Positions 7,908 through 16,953 of a stretch of 64,000 nt of DNA are shown here, in pieces. Origin of the DNA: an uncultured Porphyromonadaceae bacterium (GTDB lineage Bacteria; Bacteroidota; Bacteroidia; Bacteroidales; Muribaculaceae). Position numbers and translations under genes: made by a program. Within the stretch, counting starts at the first letter, position 1. Each line of letters opens with the position of its first letter. Below the pieces are notes generated by a model. The model had not been told where the DNA came from and did not search any database. It saw nothing but the letters and a program-made list of their open reading frames with translations. The stretch covers positions 1 through 64,000 of the forward strand of contig CABPYL010000012.1 in assembly GCA_902461565.1 (NCBI GenBank), given 5' to 3'.

Positions 7908-10331
7908 ATGCTAAAGAAAACGCTACGTATTCTCTTCCTCGCTGTCTGCCTCCTCGGCGCCACCGGCGCCTCTGCCCAGATGAAAACGGGCAGGTGGACA
8001 AGCTATCCCGTCGTCGGCGACATGAACAAGGTCGTGCAGACGCCGGACCGCGCGTATTTCCTCCTCGGCCCGTCGCTGTTCTCCCTCGGCGACGACAACG
8101 AGGCATACACATACAGCCCGACCAACAAACTGTCCGACACATCGTCGATCACCGGCATTTGGTACAGCGCCGACGGCAAATACCTGATGGTGGCATACGA
8201 ATCCGGCAACATCGATATCCTCCGCGACAACGGCGAAGTGATGAACATGGCCGATATCAAAGACGCCATCCTCTCGAGCGGCCGACAGATTAACGACGTG
8301 GCGTTCTACGGCAACAGGATATACGTAGCCACGGATTTCGGACTGGTGGTTTTCGACGCCATCAGAAACCAGGTGATTGAATCGGGAATTTACAATCAGG
8401 TTGTAGACAAGATTTTCGTTATGGGCGAACGTCTTGTACTCGTGAGCAAAAACGGCATATACGCCGCTCCGCTGGACATACGCCACAACCAGCTCGACAG
8501 ATTCAGCCACACGGCGAATATCTACTATAAGAATCTTGCCAAACTCGATGATAACAGGCTGGTATACATCCATACTTCCGAATCTGCGTATATCGCCAAT
8601 CTCGACTTCGAGGCCAGCTCGATGAAAATCTCCGCCATCAATACCGGAGGCGAGAAAGTGCGCGACATAGCTGTCTGCACCGACGGCGTTATGCTGGTGC
8701 ACGGCGACAACATTACCGTTCTGTCGCCCGACGGCACAACGGTGAAAGCCACTCTGCCCGAAGCATATTCCGGCGGCAAGGTATGCATGGACACCGACCT
8801 GTCGTCGGTATGGGTAGGCACCCCCGACGGCGTATCGCGCATGAATCTTACAAAAGACACGCCCGAAATTACAATGCAGCCCTATCATCCCCAGGGCATC
8901 AGCATGTCCAACCCCGGCTGCATGGTATGGAGCAACGACGGCACACGCCTCTACCTTACCGACAAAGGCACGTCCTTCTTTGTAAACAGCAGTATTGGCG
9001 ACGGCTTCAGCACGCCAGCACACATGTGCTACTTCGACGGCGGTGAAATCGTCAACGGCATGCCTGCGTCTGTCAAGGTGGACAACTGTCCCGACCTTAC
9101 CAACGAACAGCAGAGGGCCAATACCGAGGCCCTGATCGGCGGCGCCTCGCGCCCTGTTGTCGACCCCGACGACAAAAGCATATTGTATCTGCCAATACGT
9201 CTGGCAGGCATCTTTGCCATCAAAGACGGCAAGGTGCTGAACGTATTCAACAGCACCAACATGCCAAAGGAGAAAAGCACACCCACCAGCGAGAACTTCT
9301 TCCTTGCCGACATCGACCAGGACGGCAACCTGTGGGCTGCGTGCGGCTACGAGACCAGTCCTACAATCTACGTCCTCCCGGCGGCAAAGCGCAAGGCCGG
9401 CCTGGAAAAGGTGCAGGCGTCCGACTGGAGGCCATTCCGCCTTAACGTGGTTTACTCGCCCAGCCGCGACTACTTTGTAACCTTCTGCAAGCGTTCGCAC
9501 TACAACTTTATTGCATACGGCGACTGGCAGAAAGGCCTTGTAGTGATGGACAACAACGGCACGCCAAGCAACTTCAACGACGACAAGTTTATCCTCCACA
9601 CAACCTTTACCGACCAGAACAACAACAATATAACCCCGGACTACATAACGTGCGCCACCGAGGATGCCGACGGCAAAGTGTGGGTAGGCACCACAATGGG
9701 TGTTTTCGTTATCGACAACCCCGCCGATGCCATGAGCAACAATCTGACGGTGCGCCGTCCCGTAGTGCCGCGCAACGACGGCACCCAGCTGGGCGACTAT
9801 CTGCTCACCACCGAGAAGGTATACTCTATCACCATAGACCACTCCAACCGCAAATGGATAACAACCGAGAGTTCCGGCGCATACCTCGTCAGTGCCGACG
9901 GCACCGAAATAATATCGAACTACAATACGTCCAACTCCTCGCTGCCATCCAACTGCGTGATTTCATCCGCATCCGATCCTTTCAGCAACAAGGTTTACTT
10001 CGGCACGACACTCGGCGCGGTGTGCCTCGACAGCGACTCTTCGCCGGCTGCCGACGACTATTCCGAAGTGTACGCCTATCCCAACCCCGTGCGTCCCGAA
10101 TATACCGGATGGATTACCGTGGCGGGTCTTATGGATAATTCGCTCGTGAAGATTGCCGATGCGGCAGGAAATGTATTCTTCCAGGGCCGCTCGGAAGGCG
10201 GAATGATAAGCTGGGACGGCTGCGACGCCTCCGGCAACAGAGTGCGCACAGGCGTTTATTACGTGCTGGCCTCACAGAACGCGAGCGGAAGCGCCTCCGG
10301 CGCAGTAGCAAAAATTCTTGTAGTAAATTAA
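7908..10331 (+). CDS. porZ: PorZ-like beta-propeller protein with C-terminal type IX-like domain
   Basis: The 807-residue protein begins with a signal peptide (LRILFLAVCLLGATGASAQ) followed by WTSYPVVGDMNKVVQ, typical of the start of PorZ. The body is two beta-propeller halves with repeated DxxGKVWVGTTMGVFV-type blades, as in two-component-regulator propellers. The end (VYAYPNPVRPEYTGWITV ... GVYYVLAS ... KILVVN) is a FlgD-like/type IX C-terminal domain. PorZ in Porphyromonas gingivalis is a cell-surface part of the type IX attachment complex that handles anionic LPS; the role here is inferred. A generic periplasmic propeller is the alternative. Probably co-transcribed with leuS and rdgB. Confidence 0.75.
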   Translation: MLKKTLRILFLAVCLLGATGASAQMKTGRWTSYPVVGDMNKVVQTPDRAYFLLGPSLFSLGDDNEAYTYSPTNKLSDTSSITGIWYSADGKYLMVAYESGNIDILRDNGEVMNMADIKDAILSSGRQINDVAFYGNRIYVATDFGLVVFDAIRNQVIESGIYNQVVDKIFVMGERLVLVSKNGIYAAPLDIRHNQLDRFSHTANIYYKNLAKLDDNRLVYIHTSESAYIANLDFEASSMKISAINTGGEKVRDIAVCTDGVMLVHGDNITVLSPDGTTVKATLPEAYSGGKVCMDTDLSSVWVGTPDGVSRMNLTKDTPEITMQPYHPQGISMSNPGCMVWSNDGTRLYLTDKGTSFFVNSSIGDGFSTPAHMCYFDGGEIVNGMPASVKVDNCPDLTNEQQRANTEALIGGASRPVVDPDDKSILYLPIRLAGIFAIKDGKVLNVFNSTNMPKEKSTPTSENFFLADIDQDGNLWAACGYETSPTIYVLPAAKRKAGLEKVQASDWRPFRLNVVYSPSRDYFVTFCKRSHYNFIAYGDWQKGLVVMDNNGTPSNFNDDKFILHTTFTDQNNNNITPDYITCATEDADGKVWVGTTMGVFVIDNPADAMSNNLTVRRPVVPRNDGTQLGDYLLTTEKVYSITIDHSNRKWITTESSGAYLVSADGTEIISNYNTSNSSLPSNCVISSASDPFSNKVYFGTTLGAVCLDSDSSPAADDYSEVYAYPNPVRPEYTGWITVAGLMDNSLVKIADAAGNVFFQGRSEGGMISWDGCDASGNRVRTGVYYVLASQNASGSASGAVAKILVVN

Positions 10332-10333
10332 AA

Positions 10334-10867
10334 ATGGAAAATCATAATAAACTGGCCTATGCCGACGAAAAAGACAAAACGTACGGCATCACAGGCATGG
10401 CCATTACTCTTGTGGCTCTCGACGGCGAAGAATATTTAGCCGCCATCGACCTTGACGCCGAAGCAGGCGAGCATCTTCGCATGAGCCACGATTTCGGCTT
10501 TAAAGGCAATCCCCGCATGTCGGCAAAGATTGTGTGGGAACAGACCCTCCGCGACCTGCGCCTCACCACATCTATGGCCATAGGCAACGTAGCCTGCCGC
10601 CGCTATGTACTGGCGCACCGCGGCATCTCGGCGGCCGACACCACAGAGCTGCGCAACGCCATGCGCCAGGACGCCACCGACCACTGCGGCCTCGACGCCG
10701 ACGAGGCGGACCGCCTGTTTGAATCGTGCATGAGCTATGTGGACCGTATTTTCCGCCATGCCGGCATAGCGGGCGTCGCCGACGGATTTGCAGAACGTCT
10801 GGCGCGCCAACGCGCACTCAGCGGTTCCGAGGCTATCGAAATTCTGGCTTCTTTGGGTCTGCGTTAA
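10334..10867 (+). CDS. Conserved-looking cytoplasmic protein of unknown function
   Basis: A 177-residue soluble protein starting 2 bases after the porZ-like stop, so almost surely translated with it. It has no signal peptide or membrane segment. An N-terminal strand region (GITGMAITLVALDGEEYLAAIDLDAE) is followed by Ala-rich helices; motifs MSHDFGF and a two-Cys segment (C at about 92, CGLDADEADRLFESC) stand out but match nothing I can name. Its stop codon overlaps the stop of the convergent DUF2284 gene in the tetranucleotide TTAA. Confidence 0.8.
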   Translation: MENHNKLAYADEKDKTYGITGMAITLVALDGEEYLAAIDLDAEAGEHLRMSHDFGFKGNPRMSAKIVWEQTLRDLRLTTSMAIGNVACRRYVLAHRGISAADTTELRNAMRQDATDHCGLDADEADRLFESCMSYVDRIFRHAGIAGVADGFAERLARQRALSGSEAIEILASLGLR

Positions 10868-11418
10868 TCGGTCCATGTGCCGGCATTATAGAAAACGCCG
10901 CTCACAAGCACCAGATACGACGGCAAATGCCCGTCGGTACCCCATTTCAGCTCAATGCCGAAGAGTTCGGCAAGTGTTTTGCCGATATCGAAGCCGAAAG
11001 CCTCCAACGACGGGCGCACTTTGTCGGGATGCCGGCACGGCATGCCACACAGGCGCGTGCAATCGCCGTCCGGACAGTAGAGGCATTTGCCAACGTATGC
11101 AAGCGACAGCCCTCCGCAGCGCCTCTCCATTTCCAATTGTTCACGCTCGATGCGCACTCTTTCGGGTCTGACAAGTTCCTGCGCACACTCAAGCGGCAGA
11201 CCGGCTTGATCAGGCACTATTTTCGTGGCAAAAAGACGCACGCGGTCGTAGCGCCGAAGAAGCGCATCCGTATCGAATCCGAAAGGCGGACAGCCCCACG
11301 ACTTGCCATAGTTTGGACACGCCTTGCACAGCTCAAGAAAGCGCCCGGCGTCCCTGAAACCGTCGATATATTCCGCAGCGGCAATGTCGCGGCTGAATTT
11401 CTCTGTCGTATATTCCAT
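10864..11418 (-). CDS. DUF2284 Cys-rich metal-binding protein
   Basis: The 184-residue protein has the two cysteine clusters of DUF2284: CKACPNYGKSWGCPPF near residue 31 and CLYCPDGDCTRLCGMPCRHPDKVRPS near residue 113, likely binding an iron-sulfur cluster or another metal. Its cellular role is not established. It is the last gene on its strand here and meets the upstream operon tail to tail with a 4-base overlap. A strong Bacteroidetes promoter lies only about 9 bases ahead of the ATG, so the leader would be very short. Confidence 0.85.
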   Translation of the reverse strand: MEYTTEKFSRDIAAAEYIDGFRDAGRFLELCKACPNYGKSWGCPPFGFDTDALLRRYDRVRLFATKIVPDQAGLPLECAQELVRPERVRIEREQLEMERRCGGLSLAYVGKCLYCPDGDCTRLCGMPCRHPDKVRPSLEAFGFDIGKTLAELFGIELKWGTDGHLPSYLVLVSGVFYNAGTWTD

Positions 11419-11426
11419 ATCGCCTG

Positions 11427-11457
11427 CAAATCTAATCTAATTTCACGACAATTCAAA
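11427..11457 (-). promoter_or_regulatory. Promoter of the DUF2284 gene
   Basis: On the minus strand TTTG (11457-11454), 19 bp, TAGATTTG (11434-11427). It ends 9 bases before the start codon. Confidence 0.65.
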
Positions 11458-11543
11458 ACCGCTTCCTTTCCACCCTCCACTTTCCACAATACAATAATCG
11501 TGAGAGCCAATCCGTTATTACATCAAGTCTAATTCCTAACAAC

Positions 11544-12215
11544 ATGAAATCAAAAACAAGTGCGATTATCACAGCTTTAGTGCTTTGCCTTGGCGCCAAC
11601 TATGCCTTGGCTCAGGAAAGCGAAAAAGCTGTTATATGGGGTCTCAAGGCGGCTGTAGATGTCGAATTACCCGGCAAATGGCATGGCGAACACGCCACTG
11701 TGCCGATGTACAAAGCCGGCAGCGGTTTCCAGATAGGCGGTGTGAGCAATATCTACCTCGGTCGCAACTTCTATTTCGAGCCTGGAGTATCGCTGTTCTA
11801 TTCCCAATATCGGTACAAGGACCTTGTGCTGACTGGCAATGACGGTGAGTGGGTAGAAAATGCCCCTAAAATATACAAATGGGGCGTTGAAGTACCGTTG
11901 GTTGTGGGATATACCTTCGGAATTACCGAATACTTTTCCATGAATGTCTTTACAGGCCCGCAGATACGCTATGCTTTCGCAGGCGAGATTGTGATAAAAG
12001 ACCCCCGGATTCAGGAAGACTTAAAAAACTATTCCGACCTGTGGGGAATCAACGGTCAGCGCCGTTTCGACTGTTCATGGAAAATCGGTGTAGGTTTCCC
12101 GATAAACAATTTCAATTTTGCAATCGAGGCAGACCTTGGAATAACAGATTTGCTGAAGGGCGCAATGAAGTTCCGTGAAAACCGTCTCGGAGCGGCTCTG
12201 ACGTATTATTTTTAG
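11544..12215 (+). CDS. Outer-membrane beta-barrel protein (PorT/OMP_b-brl_2-like)
   Basis: The 223-residue protein has a signal peptide (MKSKTSAIITALVLCLGANYALAQ) and then alternating amphipathic strands: GLKAAVDVELPG, FQIGGVSNIYLGRNFYFEPGVSLFY, VPLVVGYTFGI, FSMNVFTGPQIRYAF, and a final LGAALTYYF with the terminal aromatic residue of outer-membrane barrels. The size fits an eight-stranded barrel. It is the first gene of a four-gene unit with the TonB-type receptor 3 bases downstream and the two GLPGLI genes. Ligand or partner unknown. Confidence 0.8.
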   Translation: MKSKTSAIITALVLCLGANYALAQESEKAVIWGLKAAVDVELPGKWHGEHATVPMYKAGSGFQIGGVSNIYLGRNFYFEPGVSLFYSQYRYKDLVLTGNDGEWVENAPKIYKWGVEVPLVVGYTFGITEYFSMNVFTGPQIRYAFAGEIVIKDPRIQEDLKNYSDLWGINGQRRFDCSWKIGVGFPINNFNFAIEADLGITDLLKGAMKFRENRLGAALTYYF

Positions 12216-12218
12216 CGT

Positions 12219-14810
12219 ATGTACCGCCCTTTAGCACTTCTGGTTCTGCTGTCAACGGCGATTGTAGCTCTGGCACAGACCGATGTGCGCGGCACGATTA
12301 TCGACAGAAAAAGCGACGAGCCGCTTGCGGGCGCGTCAGTGATAGTAAAGGGTGCCGACGGCAAAATCAAGAAATTCACCACGACGAAGGCCGGAGGCGA
12401 GTTTTCGTTCGATCTGCCGGATGTGAAAGGCTGGCGCCTGGAGGTAGCGATGATGAGCTATGCCCGACAATCGCTGGCACTCGATTCCATCACTATACCG
12501 GTAACGATTTACATGGAGGCAGGAAACATCCAGCTCAAGGAGGTGGCGGTGAAGGCCGACCGAATCCGCGAGCAGGGCGACACTATCTCATACAATGTCA
12601 GCAGCTTCGCTCAGGCACAGGACCGTTCCATTGGCGATGTTCTGAAACATATGCCGGGTATCGACGTGGGGAAGAACGGCAAAATCAAATATCAGGGCGA
12701 GGACATCAACAAATTCTACATCGAGGGCTCTGACATGCTCGGCGGCAAGTACGGCGTTGCCACAAACGGTATAAACCACGACGATGTGGGCGCGGTGGAA
12801 GTGATGGAGAACCATCAGCCGCTGCAGGTACTCTCCGGCATGGCTTTCTCGGACAAAGCGGCCATTAATCTGAAACTTAAAGACAAAGCGAAGGCAACGT
12901 GGAATTTTCACGGCGACGCCGCAGGCGGTTGGTCGTGGCAGCCCGAGGTGGCCGCGTGGGACGGCGAGCTGTTCGCTATGGCGGTGATGCCCGGTTTCCA
13001 GAACATCACCACATTCCGCACCAACAACACCGGCGAGGACCTTTCGGCGTCGTACACCGACTTCTTTTCCGGCGGACGCGGCACCGCACTGAACCAATAT
13101 GTGGGCGTGGAACTGCCGGGAGTGCCGGCGCTGAACAGCCGGCGCACTCTTTTCAACCGTTCTTTCATGGTCTCCACAAACAATCTGCGCAAGTTCGGAC
13201 GCGGCGAGCTGAAGGCTAATATCGACTATTCTTTCAACCGCGTTACTGCCGAAGCTTCGGACGTAACAACTTACTTTCTCAACGACGGCAACCGCATAAT
13301 CACGGAGAACCGCAACGGCACGCGGCACTCGCACGGTCTGTCGGGCAAGTTCATCTATGAACTCAACCAAAAGACAGCTTACATAAACAATACCTTGCAG
13401 GCCGACATGAAATGGAACGACATCTCGCTGCGTACCACAGGTTCGATACCGAACTCGCAGTCGGCGAGCCTGCCGGAATACTATGTGAAGAACCATTTCA
13501 AGATGATAAAGCGCTTCAATGGCAACCATCTTGTAACTTTCGAGAGCCGTAACGAATGGGAGGCAAGACCCGAAGAGTTAAGTGGAGTGTGGAGCGCGGA
13601 AAGTGAAGATGGCGGTTTTAGGCAGAAGATCGGCGACCACGCTTTCTATACTCACGAGAGTGCGGCATACGCCTTTTCCCTGAAAGGTATCACCATAAGC
13701 CTCGAAGGCGGTATAAAAGGCTACTGGCGGCATATGAATTCGCAGCTGCCGGATTTGCCTGCGGAGGTGCCCGGCGTTACGGAGAATGTTGTACATACAA
13801 ATTCAGTTACGGTATACGCATCGCCGAAATTCGAATACTGGATGCGCCGCGTAAACATTGCCCTCAACTTGCCGGTGAGCTATGCTCACTATTCGTTCGA
13901 CAAGGTGATTGCCAACCGCGACGAGGGTTATTTCTCGCCGTCGCTGAGCTTCAACTGGAAGCCAGGCAACCGTTTCTCGGGGACAATCCGCGGAAGCGCG
14001 GGTCGCTCGCCGATGAATCTGAATCTTGTCTATCCCGGCCTGATAATGACCGACTACCGCACGTTCAAATCCGGTGTGGACAATTTCTACAATACATCCT
14101 CGCAAAGCCTCTCGGCAAATTTCAGCTATAAGCATACCCGGCACGGACTTTTTGCCAACGGATATTTCATGCACTCCTGGAGCAAGCTGCCCTACACTCT
14201 GTCGCAACAGCTGTACGGCGACTATGCCGTCTATAGCTATGCCGATGCCGACAACAACAATAAGTCGCTCACGGCGATGGGTAATCTTGGCAAGACTCTC
14301 GATTTCATGCGAGGCAGCTGTAACATAAACGGCTCGTACAACCGCAGCCGGTCCAATCTTCTGTCGCAGCAGCAGACGGTGCGGTCGATAAGTACAGCCT
14401 GGAGCATAGGCGGCAAAATCAACGGCGCAGCAGCGCGGTGGTTCAGTTTCGATTATTCCATAAATTACTCCGACAACCGTCTGACAATGAACGGCGCCTC
14501 GGCGCCCTGGCTTTCGACGCTCACAAATGAACTTTCACTCAACTTCATGCCCCACAAAAAATGGCAATGGGAGGTGAGCGGCGAACACTACCGTAACGAA
14601 ATTGTCGAAGGAAGCTACAAAAGCATCCTTATGCTTGATACCCGGCTGGTTTACAAGCTGTCCAAACGAATAGAGCTGTCCACCTCGCTTACGAACATCC
14701 TTGACAAACAACAATACAACTACACGACCTACTCACAGCTGTCGTCTTACGAAAGTTGCCGCCAGCTCCGCGGCCGTCAGCTGCTTTTCTCGATAGCACT
14801 AAGAAAATAA
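12219..14810 (+). CDS. TonB-dependent-receptor-like outer-membrane protein with carboxypeptidase-regulatory domain
   Basis: The 863-residue product starts with a signal peptide (LALLVLLSTAIVALAQ), then a carboxypeptidase-D regulatory-like domain (DVRGTIIDRKSDEPLAGASV, residues about 22-105), a plug-like region (SIGDVLKHMPGIDVGKNGKIKYQG) and a long beta-barrel rich in aromatic/Asn strands, ending QLLFSIALRK. This matches the OMP_b-brl_3/TonB-like receptors of Bacteroidetes that lack the SusC signature and usually have no SusD partner. The cargo is unknown. Neighbours: a small barrel gene 3 bases before and GLPGLI proteins right after, which suggests a dedicated outer-membrane module. Confidence 0.88.
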   Translation: MYRPLALLVLLSTAIVALAQTDVRGTIIDRKSDEPLAGASVIVKGADGKIKKFTTTKAGGEFSFDLPDVKGWRLEVAMMSYARQSLALDSITIPVTIYMEAGNIQLKEVAVKADRIREQGDTISYNVSSFAQAQDRSIGDVLKHMPGIDVGKNGKIKYQGEDINKFYIEGSDMLGGKYGVATNGINHDDVGAVEVMENHQPLQVLSGMAFSDKAAINLKLKDKAKATWNFHGDAAGGWSWQPEVAAWDGELFAMAVMPGFQNITTFRTNNTGEDLSASYTDFFSGGRGTALNQYVGVELPGVPALNSRRTLFNRSFMVSTNNLRKFGRGELKANIDYSFNRVTAEASDVTTYFLNDGNRIITENRNGTRHSHGLSGKFIYELNQKTAYINNTLQADMKWNDISLRTTGSIPNSQSASLPEYYVKNHFKMIKRFNGNHLVTFESRNEWEARPEELSGVWSAESEDGGFRQKIGDHAFYTHESAAYAFSLKGITISLEGGIKGYWRHMNSQLPDLPAEVPGVTENVVHTNSVTVYASPKFEYWMRRVNIALNLPVSYAHYSFDKVIANRDEGYFSPSLSFNWKPGNRFSGTIRGSAGRSPMNLNLVYPGLIMTDYRTFKSGVDNFYNTSSQSLSANFSYKHTRHGLFANGYFMHSWSKLPYTLSQQLYGDYAVYSYADADNNNKSLTAMGNLGKTLDFMRGSCNINGSYNRSRSNLLSQQQTVRSISTAWSIGGKINGAAARWFSFDYSINYSDNRLTMNGASAPWLSTLTNELSLNFMPHKKWQWEVSGEHYRNEIVEGSYKSILMLDTRLVYKLSKRIELSTSLTNILDKQQYNYTTYSQLSSYESCRQLRGRQLLFSIALRK

Positions 14811-14814
14811 AACA

Positions 14815-15672
14815 ATGAAACCACCTTTATTATTCATCACCTTATGCGTTGCCACACTCGCGACATTCGCACAGAATCGTGCCGATATCCGGGTGAGCTA
14901 CGAATACACCCGACCGGCAAGAACCGGCAAAAATATAACCACAAAGATGTCCCTGCTTGCATCCGCGGCGGGAGCAAAGTACTTCAACGAAACCAGCCAG
15001 TGGGCAGATTCCCTGCAGTCTACTCCGGACGGCAAGAGGAAATACTATGAAATCATGCGTAAGTCCTGTATTGTAGAAAAAACCGACGGAACGCAGACAC
15101 TCGACCTGAACAAAGGACCGGCGAAGGTGGTATATACCTACGTGTTTGTCAGTCCTACCGAGGATATCCTTACGCATTACGACGAGTTCGGCGAGGAGAA
15201 CTGCTACTACACCGAGCCTCTTGGCGAAATGGAATGGACAATGACGGAGGATTCTACTGCGACGGTTCTGGGCTATGAGTGCATCATGGCCGAGAGCGAT
15301 TATCACGGACGGCACTGGAAGGCATGGTTCGCACCCGAGATTCCGCTGCCGTTCGGCCCCTGGAAACTGCATGGGCTGCCGGGCCTTATCCTCAAAGCCG
15401 AGGCCAACGGCGGATTCTCTTTCGTTGCTACCGGCATCGAGCACACGGATACCGAGATCCCACCCATGTATTTTGCCGACGACTATTCCAAAGTCGACCG
15501 CAAAAAGGCCCTTGAAAACGCGGAATACTTTTTCAACAACATGGAAAGCATAATGAGTGCCGAAGGCGGCGGTAAAGTAACGGTGTACGCCGTCGACGAC
15601 GAAGGCAACCGCTACGAACTCCCGGAATACGACGGCAGAAAACACAACCTCGAGCCGGACTATAAAAAGTAA
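14815..15672 (+). CDS. GLPGLI family protein
   Basis: The 285-residue secreted protein (signal peptide ending ...CVATLATFAQ) carries the family's naming motif exactly, in WKLHGLPGLILKAEANGGFSF near residue 182. The GLPGLI family (TIGR01200) is confined to Bacteroidetes and has no known biochemical role. The conserved framework YEYTRPARTG, GYECIMAESDYHGRHWKAWFAPEIPLPFGPWKLHG is present. It starts 4 bases after the TonB-type receptor stop, so it likely works with that receptor, perhaps in the periplasm; this is inference. Confidence 0.92.
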   Translation: MKPPLLFITLCVATLATFAQNRADIRVSYEYTRPARTGKNITTKMSLLASAAGAKYFNETSQWADSLQSTPDGKRKYYEIMRKSCIVEKTDGTQTLDLNKGPAKVVYTYVFVSPTEDILTHYDEFGEENCYYTEPLGEMEWTMTEDSTATVLGYECIMAESDYHGRHWKAWFAPEIPLPFGPWKLHGLPGLILKAEANGGFSFVATGIEHTDTEIPPMYFADDYSKVDRKKALENAEYFFNNMESIMSAEGGGKVTVYAVDDEGNRYELPEYDGRKHNLEPDYKK

Positions 15673-15682
15673 AACGCACAAT

Positions 15683-16510
15683 ATGAAAAAACTGAAATTA
15701 CTTATTCTCTGCACACTTGCATCGCTCACCGCCACTGCACAGCAAGCGGTAAAAATCAGCTACGATGCCGTGTCGCGCAATATCAGGAACGACTCGCTGA
15801 AGACCGAGAAAATGCTGTTGGTAGCCGATACCGGCAAATCGCTTTATTTCAACAAAATGAGTATGTACGTAGATTCCCTGACTTCCACCCCCGAAGGACA
15901 GAAGCAGCTACGCTCCATACAGATGGCCGCATGGGTTACCCAGAATGCCGACGGCAGCATTACTGTAAATAAAAATCGCGGAAATGCCCCGGACAAGAAT
16001 ATATATACCTACATCGCCAAAGACAGAAACAGCGGCGACATCACGGTATACGACAAATGGGGAGACGGCATTTATTATTATAACGAACCGCTCGACGAGA
16101 TGCAATGGGAGGTACAAGCCGACACAACAGCCACCATCCTCGGCTATGAATGCTTTATGGCGGTATCCGACTATCACGGGCGCCGCTGGATAGCCTGGTT
16201 CACACCCGAAGTGCCTGTGCCGGACGGCCCCTGGAAACTGCATTGCCCCGGCGGAATGATTCTGAAAGCCGATACCGGCGATGGCTTTTCGTTTGAGGCC
16301 ACAGCTATAGAGCTTACCGACAGACCCGTACCTGATGTTTACAGCAAAGACAAATATTCCAAAGGCACGCGTAAGAAACTGCTCGCCGACCACGATTATT
16401 ATCAGAACAACCTCGAGAGCATTCTGTCCGGACAGGGCATAACCTTGGGCAACCCGAATTCACTGCCCGAATTCGTCCGTGCCCGTCATGCCATAGAGAC
16501 GGACTACTAA
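15683..16510 (+). CDS. GLPGLI-family paralogue with degenerate motif
   Basis: The 275-residue protein starts with a signal peptide (KLKLLILCTLASLTATAQ) and is clearly a paralogue of the gene 10 bases upstream: it shares GYECFMAVSDYHGRRWIAWFTPEVPVPDGPWKLH and the later FSFEATAIEL. At the diagnostic site it reads CPGGMILKAD in place of GLPGLILKAE, so the motif is largely lost while the fold framework is kept. Last gene of the unit, closed by a strong terminator at 16524-16566. A tandem duplication with divergence is the simplest explanation. Confidence 0.88.
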   Translation: MKKLKLLILCTLASLTATAQQAVKISYDAVSRNIRNDSLKTEKMLLVADTGKSLYFNKMSMYVDSLTSTPEGQKQLRSIQMAAWVTQNADGSITVNKNRGNAPDKNIYTYIAKDRNSGDITVYDKWGDGIYYYNEPLDEMQWEVQADTTATILGYECFMAVSDYHGRRWIAWFTPEVPVPDGPWKLHCPGGMILKADTGDGFSFEATAIELTDRPVPDVYSKDKYSKGTRKKLLADHDYYQNNLESILSGQGITLGNPNSLPEFVRARHAIETDY

Positions 16511-16523
16511 TAGAAACATCCTT

Positions 16524-16566
16524 AAAAACAGCAACGCCCGGATTTCTCTGGGCGTTGTCTGTTTTT
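16524..16566. terminator. Bidirectional rho-independent terminator
   Basis: Stem CAACGCCC/GGGCGTTG flanked by AAAAACA on the left and TGTTTTT on the right. It sits between the convergent GLPGLI unit and trxA and can serve both strands. Confidence 0.85.
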
Positions 16567-16584
16567 GGCTGAGGGAGGTGTAGT

Positions 16585-16884
16585 TTATACGCTATGTTCC
16601 TTGATTTTGGCTTCGAGCTGGTCGGCCTGGTGTACACCGACGGCGCGCCATACGGCTTCGCCGTTCTTGAACATTATAAGTGTGGGAACCGACTGCACAC
16701 GATACTGTGCGGCAAGTGCCTGATTCTGGTCGATGTCTACTTTAAGGATATTGGCAGCGTCGCCAACTTTATTTTTAACGTCTTCGAGAATGGGTCCCTG
16801 TATGCGGCAGGGACCGCACCATGTTGCAAAGAAATCGACAAGCGTCGGCTTGCTCTGCGAGATTAGTTCTTTAAAATCGCTCAT
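16585..16884 (-). CDS. trxA: Thioredoxin
   Basis: A 99-residue cytoplasmic thioredoxin with the active site WCGPC (residues 22-26), the conserved FFATWCGPCR context, the cis-proline loop VQSVPTLIMFKNGE and a C-terminal helix. It reduces protein disulfides. Start chosen at 16884 (MSDFKELI) because the family begins there; the in-frame extension to 16938 is not thioredoxin-like. It follows ftsE by 69 bases on the same strand and may share its transcript. Confidence 0.93.
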   Translation of the reverse strand: MSDFKELISQSKPTLVDFFATWCGPCRIQGPILEDVKNKVGDAANILKVDIDQNQALAAQYRVQSVPTLIMFKNGEAVWRAVGVHQADQLEAKIKEHSV

Positions 16885-16953
16885 GGAATATATGTGTTTT
16901 ATGTTAGTTTCTATAATTCTATAAAAGGATAACGCCACAACGGCACAGAAGGT

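Noticed and set aside
7923..9842. 639-codon open frame antisense to the porZ-like gene
   Set aside because: Same reason: no start context, no recognisable domain, opposite a gene with signal peptide and propeller repeats.
11463..11495. Similarity of a short pyrimidine-rich stretch (and of 13574-13600) to the GTGGAGGGTGGAGAG part of the hairpin repeat
   Set aside because: The match is short and low-complexity, and the hairpins are missing, so I do not count these as further copies.
10726..11532. 268-codon plus-strand frame across the DUF2284 gene
   Set aside because: It runs through the end of one real gene and opposite another with clear Cys clusters.
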